Of a stretch of 39,158 nucleotides of DNA, positions 1 to 7,352 are shown piece after piece. The notes under the pieces were generated by a model. It was not told the DNA's origin. It saw only the letters and a program-made list of their open reading frames with translations, and ran no database searches. Positions within the stretch are counted from its first letter, which is position 1; each line of letters starts with the position of its first letter. Source of the DNA: Bacteroides rodentium JCM 16496 (GTDB lineage: Bacteria > Bacteroidota > Bacteroidia > Bacteroidales > Bacteroidaceae). The stretch spans positions 1 through 39,158 of the forward strand of contig NZ_BAKJ01000043.1 of NCBI RefSeq assembly GCF_000614125.1, written 5' to 3'. The translations under genes were made by a program, and so were the position numbers.

Positions 1-564
1 AATGACATCAACAGCCCCAGCGAATCGACTGACCTAATCAACCTCTTGATGCGCTGGTCAAGCGGATATAACCTGCATATCCATACCGTACTGCATTTGA
101 ACAAGGGGGATGACAACACAAGGGGGCATATCGGTACGGAACTGAACAATAAGGCTGAAACCGTCCTGCAAATTACCAAAAGTACGCAGGACGGCAACAT
201 AAGCGAGGTAAAGGCGATGCACATACGTGACCGGGAGTTTGACCCGTTCGCATTCCGTATCAACGACAGCGCATTGCCCGAAGCCGTGGACGGTTATGTA
301 TTCAAGCAACCCAGCCAAGACAGGGGCTTTCCACTGGCAGAACTGACGGAGCAACAGCACAGGACAGCTTTGGAAAACGGTTTTGGCAAACAGGTCATAT
401 ATGGTTACGAGAATGTCCTAAAGACCTTGAAACAGGGTTATGCAAGTATCGGCTACAAGCGTGGACGCAATATCCATGTGGATTTGAACAAGTTCCTTGT
501 GAACAAGCGCATGATTGTGAAAGAGGGCAAGGGCTACCGCTATAATCCCGATTTCCATTATTAA
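1..564 (+). CDS. RepA-like AAA ATPase of a mobilizable element, C-terminal part only
   Basis: The reading frame is open from the first base of the window, so the gene begins upstream and only about 187 C-terminal residues are seen. The first in-window Met, at 46, is internal. The position, directly upstream of a primase, a MobC protein and a relaxase, is that of the RepA/AAA_25-type ATPase in Bacteroides mobilizable islands, and the visible part (a beta-rich stretch with a threonine/lysine-rich strand, then a short basic winged-helix-like tail) fits that. The Walker motifs lie outside the window and cannot be checked. In such elements the protein is thought to act as a replicative helicase or initiator after excision. 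The family call is an inference from context more than from motifs. Confidence 0.6.
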   Translation, partial: NDINSPSESTDLINLLMRWSSGYNLHIHTVLHLNKGDDNTRGHIGTELNNKAETVLQITKSTQDGNISEVKAMHIRDREFDPFAFRINDSALPEAVDGYVFKQPSQDRGFPLAELTEQQHRTALENGFGKQVIYGYENVLKTLKQGYASIGYKRGRNIHVDLNKFLVNKRMIVKEGKGYRYNPDFHY

Positions 565-575
565 AAGTCAGTTTG

Positions 576-676
576 GTTTAGTCCGGGTGTATATATAAGA
601 GGAACGGACTTACTATTTCCCTGTATCGGAACAGGCAGGTTTAGTATGGTACGGGTATATATATAACGGACTAAAC
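576..676. promoter_or_regulatory. Intergenic palindrome with repeated GTTTAGT / GTATATATA motifs
   Basis: The 163-bp gap before the primase contains a perfect 10-bp inverted repeat, GTTTAGTCCG at 576-585 and CGGACTAAAC at 667-676. Inside are two direct copies of GTTTAGT followed by GTATATATA (576-597 and 639-663). A third copy of this pair lies at 8047-8072 in front of another intergenic site of the same element. It may be an operator or replication-related site; no function is demonstrated. Confidence 0.45.
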
Positions 677-727
677 AGGACTGGCGCACTTTTCAACTAT
701 TTTTTAATCCCCAAAAAAGAAAATGTT

Positions 728-1693
728 ATGAACATCGAAGATGTGAAACAAATACCCATCGCAGACTATCTGCATAGTTTAGGTTACTCTCCTGTCAAGC
801 AGCAGGGTAACGGCTTATGGTACAAATCACCGTTAAGGGAGGAACACGAACCGTCTTTCAAGGTGAACACTGACCGCAACCTTTGGTATGACTTTGGCGC
901 AGGCAAGGGCGGCAACATCATCGCACTGGCAAAGGAACTCTATTGCTCCGACAGCCTGCCATACCTGTTAAACCGGATAGCGGAACAGACACCGCACGTC
1001 CGCCCGGTCAGTTTTTCTTTTCCCCAGCGTAGGACAGAACCGAGTTTCCAACATTTGGAAGTCCGTGACTTGACCCATCCGGCATTGCTCCGTTACTTGG
1101 AGGGACGGGGTATCAATATCGAACTGGCAAAAAGAGAATGTAAGGAACTCCATTTTACCAATAACGGCAGACCGTTCTTTGCTATCGGTTTCCCGAACAT
1201 AGCAGGAGGTTACGAGGTTCGCAATTCCTTTTTCAAAGGCTGCATCGCCCCGAAAGACATCACCCATATACGGCAGCAGGGAGAGCCGAGAGAGAAGTGT
1301 TTGGTATTCGAGGGTTTTATGGACTATCTTTCTTTCCTCACGCTCCGGATGAAGAACTGCCCGACCATGCCCGACCTTGACAGGCAGGATTATGTCATAC
1401 TCAACTCTACTGTCAATGTGCCGAAAGCTATTGACGTGCTGTACCCGTATGAACGCATCCACTGTATGCTTGACAATGACAAGGCAGGATATGAAGCGAC
1501 ACGGGCTATCGAATTGGAATACTCCTACCGTGTGCGTGACTTCTCGGGCAATTACAGGGGGTATTCGGACTTGAACGATTACCTGTGCGGCAGGAAGCAG
1601 GAACAGAAGAACAGCACCAGCCAAGCGCAGGAGATAAAGCAGGAAACCGGACAACGTGCCGCCCTAAGACAGAAAAGGGGCAGGGGCATTTAG
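728..1693 (+). CDS. Toprim-domain DNA primase of a mobilizable element
   Basis: This 321-residue protein has the layout of the small primases of Bacteroides mobilizable transposons. Residues 1-90 resemble the CHC2-type N-terminal domain (a GxxYKSPLREExxPSF-like stretch followed by a WYDFGAGKGGN motif), although the zinc-binding cysteines of DnaG are not present. A Toprim fold follows, with EGFMDYLS near residue 194 and LDNDKAG near residue 247 supplying the expected acidic residues. The last 30 residues are rich in Gln, Lys and Arg. The probable role is to prime the complementary strand after conjugative transfer. It lies in the mob operon between the ATPase and MobC. The ATG at 728 is the first in frame and opens on the conserved domain. 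The family is clear; the exact role is by analogy. Confidence 0.85.
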   Translation: MNIEDVKQIPIADYLHSLGYSPVKQQGNGLWYKSPLREEHEPSFKVNTDRNLWYDFGAGKGGNIIALAKELYCSDSLPYLLNRIAEQTPHVRPVSFSFPQRRTEPSFQHLEVRDLTHPALLRYLEGRGINIELAKRECKELHFTNNGRPFFAIGFPNIAGGYEVRNSFFKGCIAPKDITHIRQQGEPREKCLVFEGFMDYLSFLTLRMKNCPTMPDLDRQDYVILNSTVNVPKAIDVLYPYERIHCMLDNDKAGYEATRAIELEYSYRVRDFSGNYRGYSDLNDYLCGRKQEQKNSTSQAQEIKQETGQRAALRQKRGRGI

Positions 1694-1732
1694 TCCGGCA
1701 GGATTACCAGCGACAGGCGGTTTAATTTGGAG

Positions 1733-1786
1733 AGCAAGGTTATGTTTCGGTAAACCGAAACTACCTTGCTTTGCTTGACAGCAAAG
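1733..1786. other. Candidate oriT: nested inverted repeats upstream of mobC/mobA
   Basis: Directly before mobC is a palindrome: AGCAAGGT (1733-1740) pairs with ACCTTGCT (1763-1770), enclosing GTTTCGGT (1744-1751) paired with ACCGAAAC (1754-1761). A second hairpin follows at once, CTTTGCT (1769-1775) with AGCAAAG (1780-1786). Inverted repeats just upstream of a MobC-relaxase pair are the usual place for an origin of transfer. The nick position is not identifiable from sequence alone. Confidence 0.55.
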
Positions 1787-1840
1787 AAAATTTCTCCCGT
1801 TGGTCGCAATTTTTAAGATACCATTTAAATGTAAAAACCT

Positions 1841-2224
1841 ATGACGAATATAAAGGATAAGCCGGGGGGACGTCCGGCAAAGAAACGGATAGAGAAGCAG
1901 CAACGGGTAGTCAGCACGAAGCTGACCGAGTTGCAGTATTATGCCATCAGGAAGCGAGCCGGGGAAGCCGGGTTGCGTGTCAGTGAGTATGTCCGGCAGG
2001 CGGTTGTTTCGGCAGAGGTCATACCCCGGCTGAATAGGCAGGATGCGGACACCATCCGCAAGCTGGCAGGGGAAGCCAACAACATCAACCAACTGGCGCA
2101 CCGAGCGAATGCCGGAGGTTTCGCACTGGTGGCGGTGGAACTGGTGAAACTCAAAAACAGGATTGTCGAAATTATAAATCAGTTGTCGGATGATTGGAAA
2201 AATAAAAAAGGGAAGCGGGTTTAA
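1841..2224 (+). CDS. mobC: MobC-type relaxosome accessory protein
   Basis: This 127-residue basic protein has a Lys/Arg-rich N-terminus (GGRPAKKR) and a ribbon-helix-helix-like segment around residues 25-55 (VSTKLTELQYYAIRKRA, then LRVSEYVRQAV). These are typical of the bacterial mobilization protein MobC family, which binds oriT and assists relaxase nicking. Its C-terminal helix (NNINQLAHRAN) is also a family hallmark. It overlaps the relaxase start by 35 bases, so the two are translationally coupled. The oriT-like palindrome lies about 55 bases upstream of its start. Confidence in the family is high. Confidence 0.85.
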   Translation: MTNIKDKPGGRPAKKRIEKQQRVVSTKLTELQYYAIRKRAGEAGLRVSEYVRQAVVSAEVIPRLNRQDADTIRKLAGEANNINQLAHRANAGGFALVAVELVKLKNRIVEIINQLSDDWKNKKGKRV

Positions 2225-3110
2225 GGGCTGTGTGAACTATGTGCTTGGTAAGGAGCAGGCGGTTTTGCTTCATGCGGACGGGGTTCTGACTGAAAGCCGG
2301 GGCGATATAATCCGCAGCTTCTGTATGCAGACCGGGATGAATCCCGATTTGAAGAAGCCTGTCGGACATATTGCGTTAAGTTATTCGGCAGTGGATGCAC
2401 CCAAATTGACAGACGAGAAGATGGTACAGCTTGCGCAGGAGTATATGCGTGAAATGAAAATCACCGATACGCAGTATATCATCGTGCGCCATCAAGACCG
2501 GGAACACCCACATGTGCATATCGTGTTCAACCGCATAGACAACAACGGCAAGACCATTTCGGACAGGAACGATATGTACCGTAACGAGCAGGTATGCAAG
2601 AAGCTGAAAACCAAACACGGGCTTTATTTTGCTGGTGGAAAAGAACAGGTAAAGCAGCACCGCTTGAAAGAGCCGGACAAGTCGAAATACGAGATTTACA
2701 CGGCTGTAAAGAACGAAATCGGGAAGTTCAAGAACTGGCGGCAGTTACAGGAGCGGTTAGCGGAAAAGGGTATTACTGTCCGGTTCAAGTACAAGGGGCA
2801 GACGGGCGAGATACAGGGCGTTTCCTTTTCCAAAGGCGAATACACGTTCAAGGGTTCGGAGATAGACCGCAATTTTAGTTTCTCCAAACTGGATAAATGT
2901 TTCGGGGATGCAGGACTGAATACGGTCGGAAATCAACGGCAGACAGCTTTTACACCCGTTCGGGAGCCATTGCCGACACAGGGAAAGACTGACAGTCCGT
3001 TGATAACTGGCTCACTCGGTCTGTTCACCGCTTCATCACCCCCTGCGGATGAAGAACCAAACTTGAATTTAAGAAAGAAGAAGAAAAAGAAAAAACAACT
3101 TAATTTGTAA
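2190..3110 (+). CDS. mobA: MobP-type relaxase (mobilization nuclease)
   Basis: The relaxase nicks oriT and stays covalently attached to the transferred strand. The 306-residue protein shows the expected signatures. The N-terminal KGSGFKGCVNYVL segment carries a probable catalytic Tyr at residue 17. The metal-binding histidine motif HPHVHIVFN is near residues 106-114, preceded by a lone His in VRHQD. A conserved YRNEQVCK helix follows. The tail from about residue 240 is low in conserved motifs and ends in a polylysine run. The length matches the short Bacteroides mobilizable-transposon relaxases. It overlaps mobC and is followed 4 bases later by the next gene. No type IV secretion genes are visible, so a helper conjugative element would be needed for transfer. 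Confidence 0.9.
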   Translation: MIGKIKKGSGFKGCVNYVLGKEQAVLLHADGVLTESRGDIIRSFCMQTGMNPDLKKPVGHIALSYSAVDAPKLTDEKMVQLAQEYMREMKITDTQYIIVRHQDREHPHVHIVFNRIDNNGKTISDRNDMYRNEQVCKKLKTKHGLYFAGGKEQVKQHRLKEPDKSKYEIYTAVKNEIGKFKNWRQLQERLAEKGITVRFKYKGQTGEIQGVSFSKGEYTFKGSEIDRNFSFSKLDKCFGDAGLNTVGNQRQTAFTPVREPLPTQGKTDSPLITGSLGLFTASSPPADEEPNLNLRKKKKKKKQLNL

Positions 3111-3114
3111 ACAC

Positions 3115-3834
3115 ATGGAGAAAAATTTGATTTTAGAGGGGCTTCTCTCAATGGTTACTGAATTGAAAGAGAAGCAGGAAGCACAGGTAACGCCAGCCAG
3201 TCGGGAGGAAACTCTTGAAAGACTGAACGCAATCGAACAGGCATTGTCGGAATTGCACAGTAACCCGGCTGTTCCCGAAAAGGATTTGCAGGCTATCCGA
3301 AGCCAGCTTGACGAGATAAGGAATAGGATGCAAGGTCAGCAGAAACATATCGAGGACACCAAGAAAATAGTATTGGAAACCTACCGTTGTTTCAAGGTAA
3401 TGCTTGATGCTTTGGGCTCTTGCAAGACGGATAAAGAGGAAGCTATACCCTTACCGCTCTATCAACGGATTTGCAACAAGGTCGCTTCTTGGATTCGTCC
3501 GGGATTGTTCCTTTTTTCGGCAGTGCTGGTTATCTGTTCCGTTTCCATATTCTTGAATATCCGTTTGGCTGAACGTATGCAGCAGTTACAGGACAACGAT
3601 ATGAAATACCGCTATTTGCTGATGCAAGGACAGGCAGACGGGGAAACTTTTGATATACTGGAAAACAAGTTCAAATGGCAACGGGATAACGGCTTTATCC
3701 GAAGTCTGACCGATTCAGTGATGGATTTTGAATACCGCATCCAAAAGCAGGCGGAAGCACTGGAACGTGCAAGGCTGTTGAACGAGCAAGCCGAACAGCT
3801 AAAGAAAGAAGCTGATAAGCTGGGTAAGCCATAA
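3115..3834 (+). CDS. Coiled-coil membrane protein of the mob operon
   Basis: I do not recognise a named family with certainty. The 239-residue protein has a long heptad-rich helical N-terminus (about residues 1-110, many Glu, Lys and Gln), one clear transmembrane segment near residues 129-149 (PGLFLFSAVLVICSVSIFL), and a second coiled coil at the C-terminus (residues 205-235, EALERARLLNEQAEQLKKEAD). It starts 4 bases after the relaxase stop and closes the mob operon. Proteins of this build commonly end mob operons in Bacteroides islands, where they may help present the relaxosome to the coupling protein. That role is an inference. Confidence 0.7.
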   Translation: MEKNLILEGLLSMVTELKEKQEAQVTPASREETLERLNAIEQALSELHSNPAVPEKDLQAIRSQLDEIRNRMQGQQKHIEDTKKIVLETYRCFKVMLDALGSCKTDKEEAIPLPLYQRICNKVASWIRPGLFLFSAVLVICSVSIFLNIRLAERMQQLQDNDMKYRYLLMQGQADGETFDILENKFKWQRDNGFIRSLTDSVMDFEYRIQKQAEALERARLLNEQAEQLKKEADKLGKP

Positions 3835-3840
3835 ACGGGG

Positions 3841-3880
3841 AAAGCCGGGATGGATGAAGCACATTCACCGTTCCGGCTTT
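3841..3880. terminator. Hairpin between convergent genes, probable bidirectional terminator
   Basis: AAAGCCGG at 3841-3848 pairs with CCGGCTTT at 3873-3880, and the loop holds a smaller TGAA/TTCA pairing. It lies exactly between the stop codons of the rightward mob operon (3834) and the leftward excisionase-like gene (3887), where a shared terminator is expected. The U-tract is weak. Confidence 0.55.
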
Positions 3881-3886
3881 TCAGAT

Positions 3887-4219
3887 TCACTTCTTTTTCT
3901 TCGTACAGTGTTCTTTCTCGAACTGGCGTAGCGTGGTGACGCTGAACCTTTCCTTGATGAACTCCCGGACATCGGAAGCCTTGTAATACACTTTTCCGCT
4001 GATAGTGAAGTATGGCAACGCACCGATAGCCCGGTAGCGTTGCAGGGTTTTGATGCTTACTTTGAACAGCAGGCACAAGTCTTGATTATCCAATAGGTTA
4101 TCATCTTCGGGCAGTACCCTGTCTGCATTGCGTAGTACCCGTACATCTTTGCAGAGTTCTTCCAGTTTGGCATACAGCTTCTGCATCCATCCACCAAATT
4201 CGTCATTGTCTATATACAT
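3887..4219 (-). CDS. Excisionase-like / MerR-type helix-turn-helix protein
   Basis: A 110-residue protein with an HTH_17-type domain from about residue 42 (NQDLCLLFKVSIKTLQRYRA) running into the wing GALPYFTISGKVYYKASDVREFI, and a basic tail ending in four lysines. Such proteins in Bacteroides integrative elements act as recombination directionality factors or local regulators. I chose the ATG at 4219 rather than the open frame back to 4294, because the upstream stretch is AT-rich noncoding-like sequence containing a palindrome. An inverted repeat sits immediately upstream and may be its operator. It is the last gene of the leftward cargo block. The domain is clear; the excisionase role is an inference. 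Confidence 0.8.
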   Translation of the reverse strand: MYIDNDEFGGWMQKLYAKLEELCKDVRVLRNADRVLPEDDNLLDNQDLCLLFKVSIKTLQRYRAIGALPYFTISGKVYYKASDVREFIKERFSVTTLRQFEKEHCTKKKK

Positions 4220-4221
4220 AA

Positions 4222-4274
4222 TTGCTTCATTTTTCAGATTATACATTTTGTTTGTCAATCGATTGATGAAGCAA
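4222..4274 (-). promoter_or_regulatory. Inverted repeat and palindrome upstream of the excisionase-like gene
   Basis: TTGCTTCAT at 4222-4230 is perfectly complementary to ATGAAGCAA at 4266-4274. The right arm joins a 12-bp perfect palindrome, TCAATCGATTGA at 4255-4266. The site is directly 5' of the chosen start codon, so it could be an autoregulatory operator or a site bound during excision. Function is not shown by sequence. Confidence 0.4.
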
Positions 4275-4348
4275 AGTTCTAAAAACGGATACAAAGAAAT
4301 TACAGGAGAACTAATGGAGTCCCCTATAAATAAATCATAAGTTGCTGA

Positions 4349-4973
4349 TTATCTATATCCTTTCTTATCATGTTCATTTTTGATTAGGTTTGCCAGTCCA
4401 TTAAGAAATTCGGTGAGTTTGCCCGGCTTCCGTTTTATCACGTCCTCATGTTTTTGGTGGCAGTCGCTTATCTTAATGTTAAACAACCATTCAAAACCTT
4501 TGGATAAGTCCACTAAATAGGCAGGTTTACCGTTCTGATAAACGATGTCTTTGGAGAGGAATAAGCCGCTTACCACTTCCATGATATTGATAAGGGTTGT
4601 TTTGTCGGCGAGGTAGAGAGGGGAAAGGGGCTGTTTATTGATGCGTTGCTGTAGTTGTTCCGGGTATTTGATGCGCCATTCAATAAGGCGTATTTCAGTG
4701 TTCAAAAGTCCTATCGCTTCATCAATTAAATGCAAATAGGGCATTTTTTTCTTGCTCAAACCGTACACGATACGATTTAAGACGGTGTAAACCAAAGGAA
4801 AAATAGCGAAGTAAAATACTGTAATCCTGTTCGTTGATACCAAAATCGGCTACATGCGTAGCCAATTCCTCAATAGCTTCTGTAAACTCCGATGCAGAAA
4901 CTTTACGTTGTGAATATTCCGACAATAAGCGGAAAAATCGCTGTTCTAAAATTAGATTCATGTATGTATTCAT
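4349..4973 (-). pseudogene. Unknown island protein, one gene split by a single-base frameshift
   Basis: Two overlapping frames (4973 to 4722 and 4843 to 4349) make one protein if one A is removed from the run of five at 4799-4803. The joined sequence then reads smoothly as ...QDYSILLRYFPLVYTVLNR... and gives about 207 residues. The N-terminal part is helical and acidic. The middle has an IEWRIKYPEQ segment, and the C-terminal part is lysine-rich. I considered the RteC family because of the length and position but see no convincing match. It lies between the excisionase-like gene and the lipoprotein genes, on the same strand. Whether the frameshift is real or a base-calling error cannot be decided here. 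Confidence 0.6.
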
Positions 4974-5059
4974 ATAAAAAATAAGCCTTAGCGAGACTTA
5001 GGAAAAGGCTTATTTCAATTCATAATATTGTAATCCGCAAGTTGTTGTTTTGGGGGAAT

Positions 5060-5350
5060 TTAGAAAAATAGTTTATAGCAAAGTAATCCCAATAAAAATA
5101 GCACTAAAAGGCATATTGTAAGAAATATATATATCCTAAACATATATATTTGGTCTGATTGCTCCTTTTCTATGGTTTTTTTACGGATTTCTTCTATCTT
5201 TTCAATGGAAACATTGGATAAATCAGCATTTTTACCTTTGCCTACAAGATATTTGTGATGTTCTTTCATCCTGTCTCTATTCAACTTGCGAAGCTCACGG
5301 TTCTCTTTGTCCCGTTGTAGCATATCATTTATGCAACCTAATGTTCCCAT
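5060..5350 (-). CDS. Small single-pass membrane protein, unknown
   Basis: The 96-residue product is very basic and helical over residues 10-65 (many Arg, Lys and Glu). It ends in one strong transmembrane helix (residues 72-93, IYIFLTICLLVLFLLGLLCY) with only a few residues beyond. This is the layout of a tail-anchored protein with a cytoplasmic charged domain. I do not recognise a family. It starts 14 bases after the stop of the lipoprotein gene upstream, so the two are probably co-transcribed. Low G+C, like its neighbours. Confidence 0.55.
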   Translation of the reverse strand: MGTLGCINDMLQRDKENRELRKLNRDRMKEHHKYLVGKGKNADLSNVSIEKIEEIRKKTIEKEQSDQIYMFRIYIFLTICLLVLFLLGLLCYKLFF

Positions 5351-5364
5351 TTTCCAGTTAACAT

Positions 5365-5787
5365 TTAATTTCCAAACCTTGATATATCAATTTCTTTTTG
5401 TAGTTCCCTAAAGATACGTTCCAAATCATATCCATGCGGATTGGAAATTTGGAAACATCCGCTTTCTATGGGGCTATTAACCTGAGGAGCAGTTATCACC
5501 GTGTCATTGAAAACGAAAGCGATGTACTTTCCTACACTCTTTGTTGTGGCTTCTCTCCATATAGGCAATTTATCTTGGAGGAAGACACCGGTAATGACCG
5601 AGTGTCCAAAAGCATCAGTTTCCAAACGTAAAGAATCGAAATCCATAACAGTAAGGAAAGGTGTTTGTGAAAGGCTGTCTGTAGTCTGTGATGTTACGTA
5701 GTACCAGCCGTTTGTCCGGTGAAAGGATTTTGTCTGCATACAAGCTGTCATTAGTAGGCAGAAAAAGAGAATTGTTGAAATCTTCAT
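5365..5787 (-). CDS. Lipoprotein with a SecD P1-head-like C-terminus
   Basis: A 140-residue protein with a lipoprotein signal peptide (cleavage before Cys16 in LLMTAC). The C-terminal third contains GKYIAFVFNDTVITAPQVNSPI followed by a polar strand and a helix. This resembles the head subdomain of SecD, where an AIVLDGxVxSAPxVxxPI pattern is usual. SecD itself is a large membrane protein, so this is a free-standing relative at most, with no translocase function implied. It lies in a run of small envelope genes between two others on the same strand. The lipoprotein call is firm; the SecD resemblance is by eye and needs a profile search. Confidence 0.6.
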   Translation of the reverse strand: MKISTILFFCLLMTACMQTKSFHRTNGWYYVTSQTTDSLSQTPFLTVMDFDSLRLETDAFGHSVITGVFLQDKLPIWREATTKSVGKYIAFVFNDTVITAPQVNSPIESGCFQISNPHGYDLERIFRELQKEIDISRFGN

Positions 5788-5803
5788 ATCCGCTATTTTT
5801 AGG

Positions 5804-6217
5804 TTAATACATCTTCTCCAACGTCCACACCATCTTATTGGGATTATAGGCTTCCATTACGAGATGTGTTCCTGTGTATTCCATCACTGTCCACGGACCT
5901 GCTATGTTGTCGAACGTGATGATTTTTCCATTTACTTGATAAGTAAAATCTGTGTTCCACATATATCCGTCTTCTTCGTTCGTCCTTGTATAAATGCCTT
6001 CTGATTCGTTAGTAAACTGAAGAATGGATTGTTTTGTGTAGTCTATCTCATCTTCGATATTGTACACGGTCATTTGCGCTTGCCAAGTAGTTTGCTTCAG
6101 GGCTTCGGGGGTGAAGACAGAAGTAGGGGCATCATCGTTACTACAATTTGTCAGACATAACATGGCGCAAATAATGAATGTGGAAAGCACCATACATAAA
6201 GTAATTTTCTTTTTCAT
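5804..6217 (-). CDS. Small lipoprotein, lipocalin-like
   Basis: The 137-residue product has a lipoprotein signal peptide (basic MKKK start, hydrophobic core, Cys near residue 25 in LTNCSNDD). The mature domain is beta-rich, with alternating Trp, Tyr and Phe: TTWQAQMTVYNI, ILQFTNESEGIYT and VMEYTGTHLVMEAY. This is the pattern of the lipocalin-like domains common in Bacteroides lipoproteins. No ligand can be proposed. It is 16 bases upstream of the next lipoprotein gene and 30 bases downstream of the acetyltransferase gene, on the same strand. Confidence 0.6.
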   Translation of the reverse strand: MKKKITLCMVLSTFIICAMLCLTNCSNDDAPTSVFTPEALKQTTWQAQMTVYNIEDEIDYTKQSILQFTNESEGIYTRTNEEDGYMWNTDFTYQVNGKIITFDNIAGPWTVMEYTGTHLVMEAYNPNKMVWTLEKMY

Positions 6218-6247
6218 CTTATCTCTATTTTAAGTGATTGACAATAA

Positions 6248-6679
6248 TTATATATTTCTCTTCATAGGGATACTAACAATACCTTTATTAATCTCTTTTT
6301 TACCCACTTTTTTGAAGCCTAAAGATGTATAAAAAGTTTCTGCATAGGTTGAAGAATTAACTGTTATATAAGTAAAATTACAATTGCTCATCATATAGTC
6401 AAATAACGATTTTCCTATTCCTTGCCGATGATAGTGTGGCAAGACAAAGAAGAGGGATATATGTTGCCTTTCCCGATGTACACCGATTATTCCTATCAAT
6501 AAATGATTGTCAAAAGCCCCATATATGTCAAGCGTATTCATCAACGATGTGTCATACACGAAACTTTTAAAGGTTTCAATCCCTTCTTCCGTAAAATCGT
6601 TAATGCCACACTCTATACATACTTGATAGGATAAGTTTATAGCATTTTTATATTCTTCTTTCATTAATTTCCGTATCAT
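6248..6679 (-). CDS. GNAT-family N-acetyltransferase
   Basis: The 143-residue protein has the GNAT core. It begins IRKLMKEEY, carries beta strands with IYGAFDNHLLIGIIGVH, and shows the acetyl-CoA pyrophosphate-binding loop HRQGIGKSLFDYMM near residues 87-100. It closes with the family pattern AETFYTSLGFKKVGKKE. GNAT enzymes transfer acetyl from acetyl-CoA to an amine; the acceptor cannot be inferred from the sequence. It lies between the tandem Crp-type regulators and the small lipoproteins, all leftward, and may belong to the same transcription unit, although the gap to the regulator gene is 100 bases. Confidence 0.85.
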   Translation of the reverse strand: MIRKLMKEEYKNAINLSYQVCIECGINDFTEEGIETFKSFVYDTSLMNTLDIYGAFDNHLLIGIIGVHRERQHISLFFVLPHYHRQGIGKSLFDYMMSNCNFTYITVNSSTYAETFYTSLGFKKVGKKEINKGIVSIPMKRNI

Positions 6680-6779
6680 ACTAATAGTTTTTAATCAATG
6701 TGTGCAAAGTAATGAAAGGTGGAGGAAAAAGGTCTTGACAATTATCAAGACCCCAATATAACAATTGTTAAAAGGTGAG

Positions 6780-7343
6780 TTATATCTCTAACTTGCGGCG
6801 TATGCGGCTAATGGTTTCCGGTGTAACCCCTAAGAATGAAGCGATGCTTTTCAAAGGAACTACTTCTTTCAAGTTAGGACAACGTTCCATCAAGTTCCTG
6901 TATCGTATTTCAGGCGTACAATATGAATCAAGTAATCGTTCATATACCATTTCAAATAGACTCTCTGCCACATGCCTTCCGAATCGTTGAGTTTTCATAT
7001 CCGTTTCCCAATATTCAATAATGTCATGACGGGATATTTCATATACAGAACACTCTGTTATGGCTTGAATATTTACTAACGATAAGCCACTTCTCATTAA
7101 AGAAGAATAGTCACATACAAACTCGTTGGTGAAAGCGTATCCAACAATGTGTTCTTCACCCTCTCCATCAATATATGTATATTGGAATGTACCGTTTTCT
7201 ACCCATTCGGCAAAACGTGATATTTCATTCTGACGAATAAAGAAATCTTTTTTGTGGTATATACGTTGCTTCCCTTTTTCATGAAATAAATCTTTTACGA
7301 GGGAATAGTCTAAATTGTCGAGGTATGAATTAAAATCTTTCAT
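6780..7343 (-). CDS. Crp/Fnr-family transcriptional regulator, second of a tandem pair
   Basis: A 187-residue protein with an N-terminal cyclic-nucleotide-binding-like beta-roll (FFIRQNEISRFAEWVENGTFQYTY, EHIVGYAF) and a C-terminal helix-turn-helix ending LKSIASFLGVTPETISRIRRKL. The Arg and Glu of the true cAMP pocket are not obvious, as is usual in Bacteroidetes members, so the effector is unknown. It begins 9 bases after the stop of a homologous gene and shares that gene's last 30 residues closely, which points to tandem duplication followed by divergence. The pair may control the island genes downstream of it; this is an inference from order. Confidence 0.85.
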   Translation of the reverse strand: MKDFNSYLDNLDYSLVKDLFHEKGKQRIYHKKDFFIRQNEISRFAEWVENGTFQYTYIDGEGEEHIVGYAFTNEFVCDYSSLMRSGLSLVNIQAITECSVYEISRHDIIEYWETDMKTQRFGRHVAESLFEMVYERLLDSYCTPEIRYRNLMERCPNLKEVVPLKSIASFLGVTPETISRIRRKLEI

Positions 7344-7352
7344 TGTCGTAAG

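Noticed and set aside
4349..4973. RteC-family regulator.
   Set aside because: The length and place suggested it, but the repaired sequence does not show the conserved motifs I would expect for RteC.
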